A stretch of DNA of 64,000 nucleotides from the NCBI RefSeq assembly GCF_030817055.1, contig NZ_JAUSYV010000002.1:248001-312000 (forward strand), written 5' to 3'. Origin of the DNA: Bacillus sp. V2I10 (GTDB lineage: Bacteria > Bacillota > Bacilli > Bacillales > Bacillaceae). Positions 61,788-64,000 of this stretch are shown here, piece by piece. The notes under the pieces were generated by a model. That model was not told the origin of the DNA. It worked only from the letters and a program-made list of their open reading frames with translations, and ran no database searches. The stretch's first letter is position 1, and the number at the start of each line of letters is the position of its first letter. Made by a program: the position numbers and the translations under genes.

Positions 61788-62822
61788 TTAGGAGAGAGAC
61801 GTGGGTGCCAGCGGACGTACTCTCTTTATCAATTCCTCAAGGAACTGATCGGCACGAGCAAAAACCGCAAGATGGCCAGCGTTCTTGATTAGAACAAATT
61901 CCTTGTGAGGAGCTTCAATCTCGTCGTAATATGCTTTAGCCAGTTCAGTTGGCGTTAAAATGTCTGTGTCTCCTTGAAAAATAAAGATTGGCAGCTCAAA
62001 CTGCATCCCAAGTTTTTTTAAGTCAAAATTCATTAATTCATCAAATAGGTGGTCAATGGAAAAACTCATACCTTTAAAGATATCAATCATTTCATGTATT
62101 TTGTGTTCAGGAGAAGAGAGCATAGATGGCAAAATTAGGTCCGTAATCATATTGGGAACATCCTTAATAGCTTTAACGATTAATCGATTCCTTTTGTCGA
62201 AGTCTTTACGACTCCACTGGGACTGATCCGACCCCATTTTCTCAAGCAACTGAACACCTTTCGTATTACCTACTGCACGGAGAGCATTGACTGTTAATTT
62301 GAAAAGATTTTGTGGATCCGGGACATTCTGATCTGTGCCGACATATGCATAAAAAAGATCTGGTCGAAGCTTTACCATCATGACACCAATCAAGCTACCA
62401 ACGGAGCTTCCAATGATAATTACTTTTTGATGGCTGAGTTTATCGCGTAAGTATTCAGTCACCTCTATCCCATCCTGAGCGAGGCGATCGAAAGTAATGG
62501 TTCCGCTCCCGTCTTTACCGTTATTGCGGAATGTCTTACCTGCGCCACGCTGATCCCAGTGAACGATAGTGAAGTGCTTCTCCCAAGAACGTAACAACGG
62601 GCTGAAGATGGAATACGTAGAACCCGGTCCACCATGGATAAACAACAAAACAGGGTTATTTCGATCCTCACCGCGTATAGTGATCCACTGATCGATACCT
62701 CCGATTTTAACGTAACGGCCTTCAACGATACTGTTCGTAGTGTTGATCTGCAGTTCCTTGGTATTCTTGCTCTGATTACGCTTTCGTAGAACGATTTCCC
62801 GCAGGATATTGGTTTTGCTCAT
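61788..62822 (-). CDS. Alpha/beta hydrolase, proline-iminopeptidase-like
   Basis: The 344-residue protein has LLFIHGGPGSTYSIF (oxyanion loop HGGPG), WDQRGAGKT, the nucleophile elbow GSSVGS, IFQGDTDILTP (Asp) and KNAGHLAVF (His). The HGGPG-DQRG pair is typical of the prolyl aminopeptidase S33 group. It lies 69 bp upstream of the TetR gene. Confidence 0.85.
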   Translation of the reverse strand: MSKTNILREIVLRKRNQSKNTKELQINTTNSIVEGRYVKIGGIDQWITIRGEDRNNPVLLFIHGGPGSTYSIFSPLLRSWEKHFTIVHWDQRGAGKTFRNNGKDGSGTITFDRLAQDGIEVTEYLRDKLSHQKVIIIGSSVGSLIGVMMVKLRPDLFYAYVGTDQNVPDPQNLFKLTVNALRAVGNTKGVQLLEKMGSDQSQWSRKDFDKRNRLIVKAIKDVPNMITDLILPSMLSSPEHKIHEMIDIFKGMSFSIDHLFDELMNFDLKKLGMQFELPIFIFQGDTDILTPTELAKAYYDEIEAPHKEFVLIKNAGHLAVFARADQFLEELIKRVRPLAPTSLS

Positions 62823-62844
62823 TTGAACATGCCCTCTTCCTTTT

Positions 62845-62867
62845 AATGAGTAAGCAACTCACTCATT
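62845..62867. promoter_or_regulatory. Candidate TetR operator
   Basis: AATGAGT and ACTCATT surround AAGCAACTC, giving a 23-bp inverted repeat with inner half AGT/ACT repeats. It sits between the hydrolase start and a TTGACA box at about 62893-62898 on the minus strand, so a bound repressor would block the promoter. Confidence 0.6.
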
Positions 62868-63000
62868 ATTATAATGTGGTATTTTCTGGAATATGTCAAT
62901 AATAAATTTTTATTAATATACATGAGAAGATTTCTTTATAGATTCTTCACCACAGAAAATGTAATAAAATATCGTTCTTGCATGTTGGTTCAATAATCCT

Positions 63001-63133
63001 TATTCCATTAAATGGCCCTTATGTAGAATAAAGATCGAATTCGATTACTCCGTTAAACTGCCGAATTAAACTCCCTGTGAAATCTCATTTCACAATAATA
63101 AAGCACACCAACTTATATGATAATTGGTGTGCT
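63001..63133. repeat. Type A dispersed repeat and a hairpin
   Basis: Type A at 63001-63068 shares GATCGAATTCGATTACTCCG with 45512. AGCACACCAA/TTGGTGTGCT (63102-63133) forms a stem. Confidence 0.7.
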
Positions 63134-63189
63134 AAATGATGTGTTATTTAGTATGCGATTTTAATGTTTTGTACCTCTAAACCGAACCC

Positions 63190-63325
63190 GTTACATTTAT
63201 GCATGCAGCTTTTTTTATTTGCAGTTCTATTCTGATTCAATTTTTCTGATCTCTTTTGTTACATTTATGCATGCAGCTTTTTTTATTTGCAGTTCTATTC
63301 TGATTCAATTTTTCTGATCTCTTTT
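63190..63325. repeat. 68-bp tandem duplication over the 3' end of the CutC remnant
   Basis: The unit at 63190-63257 begins GTTACATTTATGCATGCAGC and recurs exactly at 63258-63325. The second unit includes the CutC stop codon. Confidence 0.85.
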
Positions 63326-63990
63326 ATTTGAATGGGATCGATAGGGTTACTATAAGTTGATTCATAACGGATTCCCGAACCAAAATGAACTTCTCCCACG
63401 TTAACTTTTTCTAAGAATGCAGGCAAATTTCGAGGTGTTAACCCTGATCCTGCCATAATTGAAAGACCAGTACTTGCTGATAGATCTGTCAGCTGACTTA
63501 GCTCTTCTATAGCTTCTGTAGCTTTATCCTTGCTGCCAGATGCGAGTACTCTAGATATGTCAGGGTACTTTTGAAGATCTCCTTAAGCAGTGAGCTGATG
63601 ATCGACCTCGTCAAACGCGCGGTGAAAGGTAATATCTAACCATTTGGCTGCTCTGATTAATTTAGTAAGCATTTCTTATATATTTCCTTCTCGTTGGTAA
63701 GTGCACCAGTAACAACTTCAGCTGCACCTAAATTCCTGCAGATTTCAATATCTTCTAACATAATATTCAACTCTGCATCGGAATAACAAGCTCCGGGTAT
63801 GCGGGTGAATCATTACATTTACTGGAATCGTCAATTCGTAGCAAACATTTCTAATTAAACCATAGCTAGGCGTAAGAATTTGCTGGCTATCTTGAGACTC
63901 AACTTCAAACCATTGTGCAGACGAGATTAATTAGCCTTCTGCTGCAGCGCCTGTACGTTATTGTTAGTGTACCAAATATATTTCCCTGTA
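63295..63990 (-). pseudogene. CutC-family protein pseudogene
   Basis: Reading leftward in broken frames: SQQILTPSYGLIRNVCYELT, IPVNVMIHPHTRS, LEDIEICRNLGAAEVVTGAL, LDITFHRAFDEVDHQL, VLASGSKDKATEAIEELSQL and MAGSGLTPRNLPAFLEKV to HFGSGIRYEST. The FHRAFD and AGSGL motifs identify CutC. Several stops and frameshifts show it is dead. The start lies at or beyond the window edge. Confidence 0.8.
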
Positions 63991-64000
63991 TAACCATAAA

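Noticed and set aside
1..64000. rRNA, tRNA, integrase and attachment sites
   Set aside because: I looked for them but saw no tRNA cloverleaf, no rRNA-like sequence, no tyrosine integrase gene and no convincing direct repeats around the conjugation block.

Overview
The window comes from a low-GC, endospore-forming member of the Bacillaceae. Evidence is a GerA-type germinant receptor operon, AT-rich Bacillus-style promoters with strong AGGAGG ribosome sites, and typical Bacillus families (DUF3889, YdhG, YibE/F pair, NrnB). No rRNA, tRNA or CRISPR array was seen. The genus cannot be fixed from the sequence alone.

Region 1 (1-3.6 kb) holds a germinant-receptor operon in the order A(partial)-C-D-B. 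It is followed by a 238-bp Tn3-family miniature element and a 28-residue membrane peptide gene.

Region 2 (3.6-24.4 kb) is a conjugation and replication block. Reading leftwards it encodes a coupling ATPase, a replication-relaxation family protein, TcpC (frameshifted), TcpD, TcpE, a VirB4 ATPase, a lipoprotein, a VirB6-like channel, an NTF2-like membrane protein (frameshifted) and a two-domain cell-wall hydrolase. The hydrolase gene is cut by a complete 2475-bp group II intron. A divergent pair, a PrimPol-like primase and a putative initiator, flanks about 0.9 kb packed with two iteron families, which looks like a theta-type replication origin. No integrase and no classical relaxase were found. 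The whole window may therefore be part of a large plasmid that also carries the germination and catabolic genes, but an integrated plasmid cannot be excluded.

Region 3 (24.4-34 kb) is decayed accessory DNA: a nitrilase pseudogene, a GNAT gene, a YdhG gene beside a truncated second copy fused to a dehydrogenase fragment, a DinB protein, a secreted CocE/NonD-type hydrolase and a group II intron stub.

Region 4 (33-39.4 kb) is a uronate pathway: an ExuT-like transporter, KDG kinase, KDPG aldolase, mannonate oxidoreductase, mannonate dehydratase and a GntR regulator. It carries cre-like sites and a shared 11-bp candidate operator core.

Region 5 (39.4-64 kb) alternates intact small transcription units with pseudogenes. 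The intact units include MerR/old yellow enzyme, an ECF sigma factor with a probable anti-sigma factor, YibE/F, AraC/aldo-keto reductase, a copper-binding four-helix protein, NrnB, a serine resolvase, a DJ-1 protein and TetR/alpha-beta hydrolase. The pseudogenes include a flavodoxin-fold reductase, a cupin and CutC. A second group II intron has a frameshifted reverse transcriptase. Several families of short repeats, including a near-palindrome centred on GGCC, fill the intergenic gaps from about 27 kb onward and are not seen in the conjugation block.
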